The notes under the pieces: generated by a model
Databases searched by the model: none
What the model saw: only the letters and a program-made list of their open reading frames with translations
What the model was told of the DNA's origin: nothing
Program-made: the position numbers and the translations under genes
Shown: positions 52,678-64,000 of the stretch, in pieces
How positions within the stretch are numbered: position 1 is the first letter of the stretch
Layout of the letters: every line of letters begins with the position of its first letter
Assembly: GCF_021917145.1 (NCBI RefSeq)
Contig: NC_061077.1
Span: 7,251,298 to 7,315,297, forward strand
Direction of reading: 5' to 3'
Source of the DNA: Hypomesus transpacificus
Taxonomy: Eukaryota > Chordata > Actinopteri > Osmeriformes > Osmeridae
DNA: 64,000 nt

Positions 52678-54550
52678 GACGATGTTGGTTGGTCTGGGGA
52701 GTGCACAGCATGCAAGGGTGGGTTTTCCATGCATATGTATGGTGGGGGGTGGGCCTCTTCATCTGCCTGGTGAGATCCTGCGTCTGGTTGACTATGCAGA
52801 GCAACCAGTCACCATGCCCTCTGTGATCTCTCAGATAAGAGTCATCCATCTGCTGTGCATATCTGTCAGGCACTAGGAGCTGGGAGGCTGGGCTAATCAC
52901 TCCAGTCATCTATCTCTCTCTCCCCCAGTGTCTCCAACGCTCCTGCCTGCACTCTATTCTCAATCAGTCCCTACTTTTTCTCTCTCTCCCTTCTTCACTC
53001 TCGTCAACACCAGTTCAGCTTCAACAACTTCTTATTTCCATAGTTTCACAGTGCAGCAAAACCCCAAAGGAATGCCTTCCTGCACCCACTCGCACCCACT
53101 CGCACACAGACCGACACCGAGCACACTGACACACACACACACAAGTAGCTGGTATTTCAAGGTCCCTGCATTAACTTGTCAGATCACCTGTCTACTGGGA
53201 TGTGTACACGTTCCCTAACACCAAACCACATTGTCCATTAAGTAAACGCTTCAATTTCAATAACAGTAGCTAACCACACATCAAACAAACAAAGACAAAA
53301 GAGCAAAGATGAAGAGGCTTGAAATGATTTTGTTCTGTCATCATATTTTAGTTGCAGAAAGGCTGTGAGAGAGCAGGGAAACAGAATGACATCATAGATA
53401 GCTAAGGTACAACTAAAGAAGCAAAAGGAACTCAAAAGATAGTAGTTGATACTTGTTACTTTTGCTACTAACATTAGGAATCCATTCCGGTTACTCCCCC
53501 AGGGACATCATTCTTTCCATCTTTCCAACCAACAACAAGCTGAAGATCTGTCTGGGTTACCAGTGACTTTATTTTCTTTAACAAATAGCACTTTGTTTGC
53601 TGTGATCAATACCTTAGAAACCAGTGGTGTGCGTATTTAGCTGTGATCAATAACTTAGAAACCACATTCATTATTAATTCATAAACAGAAAAGCATCTGT
53701 GGTTTAAACAGAAAACAGCAGGTATTGCAATAACATGACAGCTGAATCCCACTATGGAGAGACAAGCATGAGAGGGTGAGTTTTGGCATGATTCTTTAAG
53801 TATGCTTTTTACATTACAGTGTATACCAGTTACATTATTCAAAGTAGAGCTCACAATATAGCATAGTCCTGCATAAATTGCATACTTCTTTGTACTGAAG
53901 CTGACTGTAGGACAGGTTTTTGCTAGTGGAATATTTATAGCTGTGCATTAAAAGTGGAATCAAGGGTTTAACTGTACCATTGCAACATGACTGCTGTTCT
54001 TTTGTCTGGGCCTGTCCAAAAATGTCTTGCCCTGGGCTATTTGTGGAGGCAAGAGTATACGCAAATGTTTAAGTGGTATCACACATTCACTCTGTCATAT
54101 CAAGAATAGGAAACAGGTTAACACTCTCCATATAGATTGATAGTGTTGGTGTGTTGCCAGTTTAAGATTTGCCCAACACAAACACAGTAGCCTACACATT
54201 CAAGTAGGATTAGTGTTTGATGTTGAAACATCAATCTTGTCATACTTAGTACTGCATGCAATAATGTCATGAATGGGGTGTACATGAATTTGAAATGTAT
54301 GACACCTACACAACTAAAAACATTGTACCTTATGACGTGACTTGTTTCATCCAATCAATGTATTTGTACATTAAAAGTACATTTAGAATTGATGCTGTAT
54401 GATGTATGCTGCCATCTTGTGGCATTCTTGTGCACTCTCATGAAACTTGAAACATTACTGATTGGTCTGCTTCACTTCGTCTCCTGTTTAGAAAATGTAA
54501 AGTAACGTTACTGCTATGTGACCTTCAGCAAGACAAACATCATACACAGG
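50300..54550. other. intergenic sema3f-tspyl2, no gene seen
   Basis: 4.2 kb without supportable exons. It contains a (CA)n microsatellite at 52631-52674, a small (CCAG)n patch near 52122-52140, a short 'gcacccact' tandem at about 53085-53105, and a local direct duplication near 53600-53660 ('gctgtgatcaatac/aacttagaaacca' twice). Conserved regulatory elements cannot be judged without alignment. Confidence 0.5.
52631..52674. repeat. (CA)n microsatellite
   Basis: About 44 bp of CA dinucleotide in the sema3f-tspyl2 intergenic region. Confidence 0.95.
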
Positions 54551-54567
54551 GAGCACAGTTAAATAAC

Positions 54568-54575
54568 TTTTATTT
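54568..54575 (-). terminator. candidate tspyl2 polyadenylation signal
   Basis: The + strand has TTTTATTTA, giving AATAAA on the minus strand about 1.3 kb past the tspyl2 stop. Nearer TTTATT-like sites exist, so the end is uncertain. The intervening 54.6-55.86 kb has no other gene and fits a long AU-rich 3' UTR. Confidence 0.35.
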
Positions 54576-55860
54576 AGTCTGATTCAAAAGGTGGACATTA
54601 TTTAAAAAACAAAGCAAAAAAAACTAAGGGTTTCAAAACTACAGTGTCCTATAAAATTCAGCACGCAAAATAGAGCTTTCTGATTATGTATCCTAAAGTC
54701 AAACACTAGATTACTTGATGTATAGTTTACTCTTAACAGATCTTTAGCCCCTAAAATTAGGTTGAAATATTTACATTCCATTCATGAGAAAAGGAAGAAC
54801 ATATAAACTTGCGACTGTTACACAAGGGTAAGAATTCATCAACTGTGGCTACTGTCCTATTACTTATACCACATACTGTCACGCATTTGCTGTAAAATGC
54901 ACAACCATAAACCTATAGTAATCCATCTGACTTTTAATTGCATACACTTATGTGATCAATAAACATGACCAAAAATACAAATAAAATGTGATGCCGTCCA
55001 TCCTAAAAGATACATGAACACAAACACACTTCAGATTCAACACGCTTAAGATTAACAATTTTGTCTAAATCTTTAATCAGCTAAACAGGCTCTTGTTACA
55101 AAATATAGGTCTTCGTCACAATTCAATCAATGACTTGTTTATATACACTATCACTTTAAATAGGCTACATAATGTGTGCATTTGTATCAGTGTTGGTGCA
55201 CAGATAAACAAAAAGCTAATAGTAGGGAAGGCAAATGGGCATCATCCAATATTTACCTCTTTATAGCCAACAAAACTACAGTGAACACATCCTACATAAA
55301 TATAGCCAACAAAAACTGATGAGGAAAAAGAGTATGGTCTCCAAATTATTGTTTCCTTATATGAAAGAAAAACCCATAATGTCATCCCTGAGAACAAGAT
55401 TTGGTTCAGTACGGAGTGCATCTGAGACTTACTGGGAATATTACATCCTCAAGAAACCTGTCTTTTACCTCGTCAAGACGCTAAAAAAGGTCCAAGACAG
55501 TGTTGATGTTAGAGATGATAACTATTGATAAAAGTTTCTGACTGGACCACTTGCAAACATACCCACACACTGGCAGTTAAATCAGGTAAGGTGTGAGACA
55601 ATTTACACCTCCAGGTAGCTATTATATTATTGGCTCCCTAGTTGTTTGAGACCTAAGGTCTTGGGAATCTTATTTTGGAAACATGATACAAGACTGCACC
55701 AAAATATGTAGGTAATGTACTTCTGTATAAAACAGTGGCATCAATGTGGTGCCCTGACTTTTTTTCTGTAATTTCACCCTGAATAAAAATACATTTAGAA
55801 TCAAATGGAAACAATTTAGTTGTTGTGCATAATAACAGGAACATTGTGAAGGACATGATT

Positions 55861-58751
55861 TTAGCTCTGGTCCTCATCCACATCGATATTTTCCTCTTCC
55901 TGGTCTCTGGCCTCCTGAGCCCTTGAGAACTCGTCTACATCTTCAACATCCACCTCTTCATCCTTCTCCCCATAGGAAACCTCTTCCTCCTCTCTGGCCT
56001 CCTCGTCACTATCAGACCCTGGGAGACAAGGAGACGACCATTAGAGCCTTTTCTGGGAGGAGGTAACTGAGGGACTGACTAGGAGACCAGTGGTGTGATA
56101 AGCTTGGCTTAGTCACTGGACTGCACAACCTGCATTCTGAACTGGCGGCCATTGTGGATAGAAGTTTGCAACCTTTCTGCCTGAGGATTAAGTCTTACCG
56201 TCAATCACCACCTCTCCGTCATCAACCTCCACTGGGCTCTCATCTGGGGAAATATTGGCTGTCTGTTCAGGTTAACCTGGATCATTAAAACATTCACATC
56301 TCACTGTGCACTGATGGTCTTCCCTACCAATTAAAAAAAGAATGTATTGCTACAATTTTTACTGTAGACAAGACATTGTATTAAGTTTGTGCTAAAACTA
56401 CTAAGTAGTTTTTGTAATATCATCAGTTCCAGTTGTTGAGTTGGTCATCCAGCAGGCCATTTCATCCTTTTTGGATTTGAGCTATCCACAACTATCTGTC
56501 AGCTAGGGTATATGTGAATGCTTCTCTTTGACCCTGTCTTCACCAACCTCCAGCACTCCCCCTCTGTTCCTCTTCCTCCTCCTCCTCTTCATCCACATCC
56601 TCCTCCTCCTCCTTCCGGCTTTGGCCTCGTCCAGATTCCTCCTGGTCATCATCCGAGTCAGAGATAACCACACACTCATCCCCGTTGCTGTTATCCGCTG
56701 CCCTGGTACCACTGGCACCACTGCAGAACAACACATAGGACTGTAGGTTACACAGCAATACTTCCTTCCGTTAAATCAACCCCATGAACTGTCCTAATGG
56801 GAGGAGTTGCGGTACTTCATTATAAGGGACCACACCACAGAAACGTGGCATATGGCTAAGCTTACCTTCCATTCTCCCTGGGTTCCCACAGCGGAGTCAG
56901 GTAGTACCTCAGAGGGTTTCTGAAGAGGTCCTCCTTCAGTATCTGAATATTCACACACACACGTCAGGTAAGCCATGTCCTGCGAGGCCAGGCCGAGTCA
57001 GCATATGAGTCAGGCACAGTCTCCGAGCTCAAGCAGTCCTGCTCATCCCTACCTGTGCAATGTCGTCTCTGCCTGGGCTGCTGTGGTCACTGAACCAGCA
57101 GAAGAAGGTCTGATAGACCCCCCGAGCCAATCGCCGGGGCTCACTGTTGGCCGTCAGGTTCTGGCCACGATGCCACAGGATGGGGTTGGAGAACGACACA
57201 GGAGAGCCTGAGAACACAGCCAACCATACGAATGCTGTTAAAATATGCTAAACAGGTTTGCTTTGCTTCCCAAACATATCTTTTAAAATGTAACATGGTT
57301 CATGTTAATAATAAATATTTTGTTTCAGTCTCACAACAACAAAAAAGCTGGTGGTTTGTAGAAACCAGGCAGCAAAACAGTTCAATCAGATGGCTAGCCA
57401 GTATCTCTCTTTCTCACCTCCCATTCCAAGGTGAAGCTCCTTTACTATGATATTGTTTTGGAAATAAGGGTTCCGTCTAAAGTGGAACCCAATTCTGTAG
57501 CCAAGTTTGTTGTTCTTGAATGACTCAATCTGGAAAGATGGTTAAAAAAACATTTACATCAATTGCCGGCAATGGAACTTGCTGGATTAGGAAGAACTAT
57601 GTAAACTTGTCACACATTACAGAGTATTCAGTACTGACCTCGAGATCGGTCATGTAGCTGAGAGCATCCTCATCGGTCTCGTCAATGTGGGCTGAGAGAT
57701 GAGGGTGGTTCAACAACTATGACGCCTTGAGTTAAGGGAAAAGGAGACACAGCAATTTTCTTGTACACACACACACACACACAAACACAACTAGCGCAGA
57801 CAAGGATACTGCTGTGACCCAGAAGCCAGGGATGGATTTTGCAATGGTGCTGCGTTGGTCCAGGTGAGGGCGTCGCTGCCGACTCATTTTCAATTCCAGT
57901 CGTTGGTGAAGTCGCGCACTCTTCTTCTCAAGAGCGTCTAACCTCATTTGTACCTGTGCCAAAAGGGACACTGACTGTCGAATCTCCGGGGCCATCTTCA
58001 CTGACACAATAGCGCACTCCCCGTCGTCGTTGTCCTCATTGTCTGAAGGGAAGGAGGAACTTGGTGTGGAGGAGGATTCAAGTATCGAATCGTCCTCCTC
58101 GTCCGCATCTGGCATGTCCTCTGTACCTTCTCTGTCAACATGGGCTGATGTAGAACTGTCTGCAGCAGCTGCCTGTGTTTGAAACGACCTCTCGAGTTTA
58201 GAACTTCCCTTGGATGAATCGCGATCACTACGCTTAATTTTGTTTCCTTGTTTCTCAACATCAACTCTTTTGGATGAACAGGGAGTCTCTTTTCTTTTGA
58301 GATCACCATCTCCCCCTGTGAGACTAGCAAGTGCTTCAGCGGCTGCTATTGCAGCCGAATCAGACTGATCCAGTGAAGTTGACGGTCGGCAAACAGCAGC
58401 TGTACCGTCCTTGGCATCAACCTTTGCATCGCCAGATTCATGTGTAATCTCAGGAATATTTGCATCCACTGTATTACTGACATTGACAGCCGCGCTTCTC
58501 TCTTCCCCCTGTTCCGTTTGTAAAGAAAGTCCACTCTCCTCTTTCCCGTTCTGCTTTTCTAGATCAGCAGACACCGTACCGTTGTCTTGCTGTTTGTTGT
58601 TACCCTGATTATTTACACGCACTTCACACGATGTTTCGTCCAGTTTGGTTAACTTACTTGGAGCAGGAGACTCGCTGCACTGTTCAGGAGACGGACATCG
58701 TTTCCTGGGCGCGGAGTCTACGGACTGCTTGCAGTCCGACGACTCGCTCAT
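55861..58751 (-). CDS. tspyl2: testis-specific Y-encoded-like protein 2 (TSPYL2, NAP/SET family), 8 exons
   Basis: Nuclear NAP/SET-family histone-chaperone-like protein; mammalian TSPYL2 (CDA1/DENTT/CINAP) is linked to TGF-beta signalling, CASK and growth arrest. Exons: 57810-58751, 57639-57716, 57418-57529, 57053-57207, 56866-56942, 56548-56720, 56199-56243, 55861-56018; about 579 residues. The first about 240 residues are disordered and Ser/Glu/Asp-rich. The NAP domain starts near SVSLLAQVQMRLDALEKKSA and continues through KSIPGFWVTA, LLNHPHLSAHIDETDEDALS, FKNNKLGYRIGFHFRRNPYF, NPILWHRGQNLT, FFCWFSD and DLFRNPLRYYLTPLWEPREN. The C-terminus is strongly acidic, with DECVVISDSDDDQEE, a Glu run, and DVDEDQS at the end. 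The donor of exon 6 could be GTTGGT (used here, in frame) or a nearby GTGAAG. Paralogous SET and TSPYL1-type genes are intronless or shorter. Confidence 0.9.
57764..57783. repeat. (CA)n near tspyl2 exon 1 donor
   Basis: In tspyl2 RNA this is a (UG)n tract about 30-45 nt downstream of the exon 1 donor at 57810. Confidence 0.8.
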
Positions 58752-60344
58752 GTTAGCAAGCTAGCAAACTTAGCAGGTGTGCTAATTATCTCTCCCGCGG
58801 AAATAATTCGATATGGAAAATAGCTAGCAAACTATCTGCTAAAGAGTTATTTACCATAAAACCACACAACAGTGGGCTGCACATATAATAAACAAACATT
58901 CGTTTGTGAGCTTACTTGTTAACTTGCTATCTTCTTAGCTAGCTAGGCAATGGTCGTCTTGTTTTGCTTTTCCGAGGCCTAGCTACTGTACTAGCCTAGC
59001 TTAGCGCGAAAATAACCGGGGCAGACTAAATAGCAGGCTACCGAGTAGCTTAGCTTCCAACCTTGCGTGTATTGTTTGGGCTGTGCTCCATTTTCTTTAA
59101 CTACTACAGCTCTGCTAAATATAAATATATAGTAATAATTAAAATGTATTACATTAAAATCGATGGTTCTATTATTACGCTCTTCCTTGTAGTCCTGTAA
59201 TTATTGTATATGTCCTTTCCTTCACTATTCTTTCTGCGCTACAAGGATGACAGGAAAACAATTCCCTGATTGGCTACAGTACGTCGCGCCGAAACCAATC
59301 ATATGAACGGACTTGTTTACATGAATCAAATGAACTACTCACACGGGTTGCTGCGCAAAACAATTCATATCAGATTTGATTTACATTATTTTTATAATGC
59401 CAACATGTAGTATTTATTTAAGCTATATTGAAAATTTACAACAGGAGAGAAAATAGATAAGTTCTCGTGGTTTTGCACTAGGAGACTGGCAGACAGGACA
59501 ATTTGAGACGTCGTTGGTCATCTTGAGCGTCTTTTTGCCAAAATGCGCTGGGCAAGCTGTGCTTTTTTGTTGCCAAATTGTTACTAGTTTCAGTGATTCT
59601 TCAATTTGATAATCTTCAATCCAGAAACTAAAGAGTGGTGCAGCAGAGAAGGACACAGTTGAACTTGGCTAAATTATAGACGTGTTTTTTTGACAAGTAG
59701 AGATTAGATTAATCAGTAAGGGACACTCATATATATGCACTTATTATTACGATAGTAATGATCAGTTGGGTGACATTGAATAAACACATTCTAGATTATT
59801 TGAATTATATTATACAAGCTACTTAGACGGAGACCTAATATAATGTGCAAAATAGAAAATGAATAGCTTTGCAAAAAAACACCAATAGCAAACAATCACC
59901 CAAATGACAATAACGGATAATATATTAATAACAATAGATTGATCAAAACGTAATTGCTTGGCATTTTGCTTGCTATATTTGTAAGCCTGCTATATTTGTA
60001 AGCCTAGCCTATTGGAGAGGGCGCATATGATGTGGGTTGATCACGGGTGTCACTAGAACTAAACGTATTGCTAAATTTAGACGGTTGCTTTCGGAACCAT
60101 AACACACCACAGCTCTTTCACCTTATCTTTTGAACCAGCACAACTCTGCGAGTCACATGGGCTGTGAGACAGTGATCGCACTTTCTGTTGGGAACTCCAT
60201 TTGTGCCCAGCTGTACAACACGTTCCTAAACTCTGGAGTTTTCTTGCGTAACATTTGACAGTGGGTTTAAATCGTAGTATTGGAGACTCTGATGTCCTCT
60301 GTACAGTGCATGGTATTTTCGCAAAAAAAATTAGCAGCATCAAA
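58752..60344. promoter_or_regulatory. divergent intergenic region tspyl2 / ppp1r3
   Basis: 1.6 kb between head-to-head genes. An E2F-like TTAGCGCGAAAA lies at 59001-59012. A CCAAT pair (gattggct near 59268 and accaatc near 59294) flanks 'cgtcgcgccgaa', which contains a second GCGCGAA-like core. These sit in front of tspyl2. The side near ppp1r3 (59.4-60.2 kb) is AT-rich with no evident core promoter. Confidence 0.35.
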
Positions 60345-63300
60345 ATGTCTTTCTTAACCATACCAGAACCAGAGGGTCTTTTCACCTCGGTGAAGACTGG
60401 CAAGGTAACTGAAGAGGGTCACTCTTCCGTGGATGAGGACGATGATGACGATACACAGAATGTGCATCTCATCCCAAGGTGTTCTCCGATACCCAGAAAG
60501 CGTGGACAATCAATTTACGACGAGGACGCCGAATATTTACGAATCCGATTGGGGTTGGTGCTACCCGCAAGGAGAGTATCATTCGCCGATACAACAGGTG
60601 GAGACCTAGTGGATGTGAAGGAATTTGTCGCATTTGATTCAGACGAGGAAGATGCAACGTATGAAGCAGAAGAAGCAAAGTACCGGGGGCCAGATCGTCA
60701 CCCAATTTACCGTGTGAGGCCTGAGTTCGACATGCCCACCCCCTCTACATTGACGCACGCCGTTCACACTAATAAGATAGAAGTGGAAATGGTGTCTACT
60801 GTTGAAGACGATCCACTGACATTCAAGGGGATTATCAGAGTCTTAAACATCAGCTTCAATAAAGCAGTCTATATTCGTTCAACTATGGACAGTTGGGGCA
60901 CTTATTATGATTATCCTGCCGAATATGTCCAGGGATCACACGATGGAGAGACTGATAAGTTTTCTTTTAGACTGTCCTTTGCCCCACCTTATGTTACTCA
61001 TGGCTCTCGAATTGAGTTTGTGGTTCAGTTTAAAACGCCTGATGGAGATTACTGGGCGAATAACAATGGTAGGAATTATGTCGTGACCCTTCTCTTGTCC
61101 TATGAAGAAGAATTGGCTCAAGCCAGCAGATATGATATGCAAGACATAAAAGGTATCCTGAAACCTGGAAAAATCTACAGGTAGGCCCAAATAAGGCGTC
61201 CAAGCATCCATTTCCCAGAGCATGCAAGGAAATTAAGCCAACCAAAATATGAGAGTAGTCCTTTTGCACAATTATACACCACTGTAAGGAATTAGCTAAG
61301 GCTGACTTTTTATTAGCCAATACAAAAGCATAAGCAGTTCAAACACTGAAGAATATGCTAATTGTACCCTACTTACAGAAGGCCTATTATGTGGGGCTAG
61401 TAGCTTTAATGAGCATGAGACAGCCAGGTCCTAGTGTCTCCAGGCATTTTGAAAGGAGACATGTTTGGAAAGAGAGAACACACCCCTCTCAGAATGCCAG
61501 TCATCCAGGGGTGTAAGTGGGGTTCTAAATAGGACAGGGCAGGTGTCACTTTCAGCCTTGCCGTTTCAAGGACCAAGACTTTACCCCTGACCTTTCAATC
61601 AGACCAAGCTTGTTTCAATGGTAAAGGTCATGACCTTGTGTAGAAGCCCAGACAAACACCTCTTCTTTAGCTCTTCATAAAGATCAACTGGATCACTTTC
61701 CTTGATCCTGCCTTTCTTGATTGGCAGGATGGTGATGACATTTTGATAGGAGCACAGAATGTGCCCTAATGGCTCTTTCCTATTGAGTGGCACTCACATG
61801 ACATGTTACCACACTTCCTCAAGAGGTGTTGTCTGCTTGTTGTGTAGACAAGACCTACAGACAAGCCTGTACATAAACTGTCACCTGGCCAACCCAACCA
61901 CACACTGTCATAACTGAACCTGGGTGATTGGGAATGCATTCGTTTTGCCTCATTGTTTCTCATTTAAACAGTTTGTGACTATTTCCACAATTAATATTTG
62001 AGACTGGGTGAGCTAGGACACATTGGTGTGGATATAAATGTCAATAAATGATTTATTGTGTGACTTACATCAAGTAAACATGAGATATGATGCATGATGT
62101 TTGTCCTGTGACCAGAAGTAATCACACAGCCCTCCCACTTCTTAAGGAGTTTGTTGTGGTTGTTTCAGGGTTTAGGGTACAAACTAATCTAGTTAATGTG
62201 GCTGGTTATAGCAATGATCTAATTTTGGCAGGTAATGGTTGGGCAGAGTGAGGAAATGTTGAGGTAACGTCCAATCGAGGCTTGGCCTTTCTGTCCCTTA
62301 GGCTTGTCCAGTAATCAATTATTTTTTAGTCAATTATTGCAGTGTCAAAACAACCCTTGTCAGTGGCCCCATTAGTAAAAAAAAAAAAAAAAAACTAAAC
62401 ATGAGACGAGTATTTAGCACCTACTTGGCAGACTAATGCTAATAAATGGGTATTGATCCTATGACTTTGCCCATCTTTTGACAAGGTTTATGTCACATTT
62501 TAGAGTTGTCCTGCCCTTATTAAGTCATGTCTTCAATTAATGTGTGATCTGTAATAGTAACATTACCTTTATCTTTGTATTATTTCTGTCTCAGTAACAG
62601 TTTGTTAATCAGTCAGGCTGCATCTAAGATAATGCTGTTTTATTAAATACTAACTCTGTTTTTTTCTTTCAGTATGGAGGATGACTTTTATGATGATCCA
62701 GACCTGGAAGAAGGTACAATATGGCCGCTGTTGTAAATTTCACATTAGCAGTACTATTGCTATAGTTCAAAATGTGTTTTGACAAATTAGTGCTTGTCCT
62801 TTTTTGTGTCAATGTGCTTGAAATGATCATGAACAAACTATTTTAATGGTTCTTGTTGCAGGTGAACCAGAGTGCTTTGTGACAGTGAGGCCTATTCCCA
62901 TCTGCCCAGCCATTATCCAACCAGAGATCGATGTGGAGGTAATGCTGTATGGTCATGAAGATATATTGAAATGTTGTATTCAATTTATAGTCCCTTTGTT
63001 AAAATCTGCTCACTCTGTGCAAGTGTGTTGATTGGCAGTGGTCAACACATCTCCCAGTGAAATTAAAATAAGTACACAATGTGTGGAACTGATATGAACA
63101 TGACACAATGAGCAACAAGTGGCCAGGCCTTTGTCCTTTTGTAAAATGTTTAAGGGTATAAGCAGGCATTTTTATTCTAACGAAATGAAGACCAAGAAAA
63201 AATAAATAAAAGTAAACCAAGAGATTTTAAAATAGATTTTTCCCACAATATACTTACATTATTTTGTTTATCTTTCAATGGCTGGTTGTCTGTTGTTCAC

Positions 63301-64000
63301 AGCTCATTGAAGCTTCAGCAAGAACTTAGGTAATATCTAATTGTCCGAGTAAATGCATGATTCTGTTATGTTACTTGCACCAACCATCTCATGCATATCT
63401 CCATCGTTTTGCTCATGGTGTTTTGGTTTGTTTCTAGTAGTTTAGTTCTGGCTTGACTTCATCTGTCCATTATTGTTGTTTTAAATTCTATAAGTCATGC
63501 TTGCATCGTGAAACTAGCACAGCCAAGTTATGAGGTATTGATATTTTTATTTTATAAACTGTAAATGCACTAACATGTAAACATCAATGTTTAAGTATAA
63601 ACTTAAGACGTTTTAGAAATTGGATTTGTGCCATCTTTAACTAGATATTCACAAAACAATTATATCTGTATCTGAATACCACATATATTTAGTCTTATAT
63701 GTTATTGTATGTTTGATAGTGAATATCCCGAAGTACATCATTACATTTGTTTAAAGGGAACTCAAACAATGCTTACAGCATGTAATCTACTAAAAGAAAA
63801 GCACCCTACTGTATGTATTGGTATGCTTTCTCTGAATGGCTATGATACAGATCTCTATCTGACTGATTCCCTTGACTTGAAGTTACCATGGCTGTTTCTA
63901 TCTCTGTCATTCTCCTGCAGATGGTATATGACACAGCCAGTTCTCCTGTCCTACACAACCCAGACCTTCCATCAGCTGATGGAACGCTGTCCAGTGTCTC
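60345..64000 (+). CDS. ppp1r3f: protein phosphatase 1 glycogen-targeting regulatory subunit 3 (PPP1R3F/3A-like), 3' truncated by window
   Basis: Scaffold that brings PP1 to glycogen and glycogen-metabolising enzymes. Exons seen: 60345-61180, 62673-62713, 62862-62938, and 63921 to the window end, all frame-compatible. The ATG at 60345 is preferred over an in-frame one at 60255 because homology starts there. Visible residues: an acidic patch (DEDDDDD, about 30-36); the PP1-docking RVSF at 77-80 in ARRVSFADTTGGDLVDVKEF; and a CBM21 glycogen-binding domain at about 155-250 (GIIRVLNISFNKAVYIR, DSWGTYYDYPAEY, DGETDKFSFRL, then FKTPDGDYWANNNGRNY). The CBM21 shares features with both PPP1R3A and PPP1R3F. 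Its position beside tspyl2, apex2 and was (human Xp11) points to PPP1R3F, but this is inference. A further candidate 27-nt exon at 63303-63329 would end the protein early. Confidence 0.8.
61181..62672. other. ppp1r3 intron 1; no nested gene
   Basis: 1.5-kb intron with an A18 run near 62379-62396 and no other feature seen. Confidence 0.55.
63303..63329 (+). other. candidate in-frame stop cassette exon in ppp1r3 gene
   Basis: A good acceptor (TGTTGTTCACAG|CTCATT) and donor (CTTAG|GTAATA) bracket exactly 27 nt. Read in the phase-0 frame of the neighbouring exons it encodes LIEASART and then TAG. The flanking exons at 62938 and 63921 are also phase 0, so including it would truncate the protein and skipping it would not. 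No support beyond splice-site quality. Confidence 0.25.

Noticed and set aside
60255-60344. In-frame upstream ATG extending the ppp1r3 protein by 30 residues
   Set aside because: The extension lacks resemblance to PPP1R3 N-termini, and the second ATG starts the acidic N-terminus typical of the family.

Overview
The window is a gene-dense piece of a vertebrate genome, most likely from a ray-finned (teleost) fish. The basis for this is multi-exon genes with GT-AG introns that are mostly 80-1500 bp, abundant (CA)n, (GA)n and (AT)n microsatellites, a fish-type dispersed repeat tail near 2.4 kb, and protein sequences that track vertebrate families but are fish-like in divergence. There are no bacterial features, CRISPR arrays, operons or recognisable tRNA or rRNA genes. 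All reading frames were assembled by eye. Every CDS exon list given here keeps the reading frame from ATG to stop, except the last gene, which runs off the window.

Layout: (1) 1-3.9 kb is intergenic, with an old dispersed repeat and one possible first exon of an unknown gene. (2) nt5dc2, minus strand, 14 coding exons, 4324-9752. (3) A Bicaudal-D family dynein adaptor (bicd2-like), minus, 8 coding exons, 12353-22636, with its 5' UTR exon near 23.3 kb. (4) apex2, an AP endonuclease, plus, 6 exons, 24082-26470, divergent from the bicd gene across a short shared promoter region. (5) slc38a5, a neutral amino acid transporter, plus, 15 coding exons, 30901-35689. (6) was (WASP), plus, 11 exons, 37283-40819. 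(7) sema3f, minus, 17 coding exons, 41764-49031, tail to tail with was. (8) 49-54.5 kb is intergenic and repeat-rich. (9) tspyl2, minus, 8 exons, 55861-58751. (10) A PP1 glycogen-targeting subunit (ppp1r3f-like), plus, starting at 60345 and cut by the window end.

The genes do not form one pathway. They are a synteny block: in human, SLC38A5, WAS, PPP1R3F, TSPYL2 and APEX2 lie in Xp11, while NT5DC2 and SEMA3F lie in 3p21. The fish segment therefore mixes content of two human regions, which is inference from known human locations.

I found no new multi-gene system. The observations most worth a second look are small: a hAT-type MITE whose 8-bp target-site duplication exactly copies an nt5dc2 5' splice site; loss of the conserved regulatory tyrosine in the WASP GBD; (TG)n tracts in place of pyrimidine tracts at three acceptors, with was exon 2 flanked by (TG)n on both sides; a 27-nt frame-preserving candidate exon ending in an in-frame stop in the ppp1r3 gene; an unusual Ser/Arg/Pro-rich tail of about 300 residues on the BICD protein; and was/sema3f 3' ends that probably overlap.
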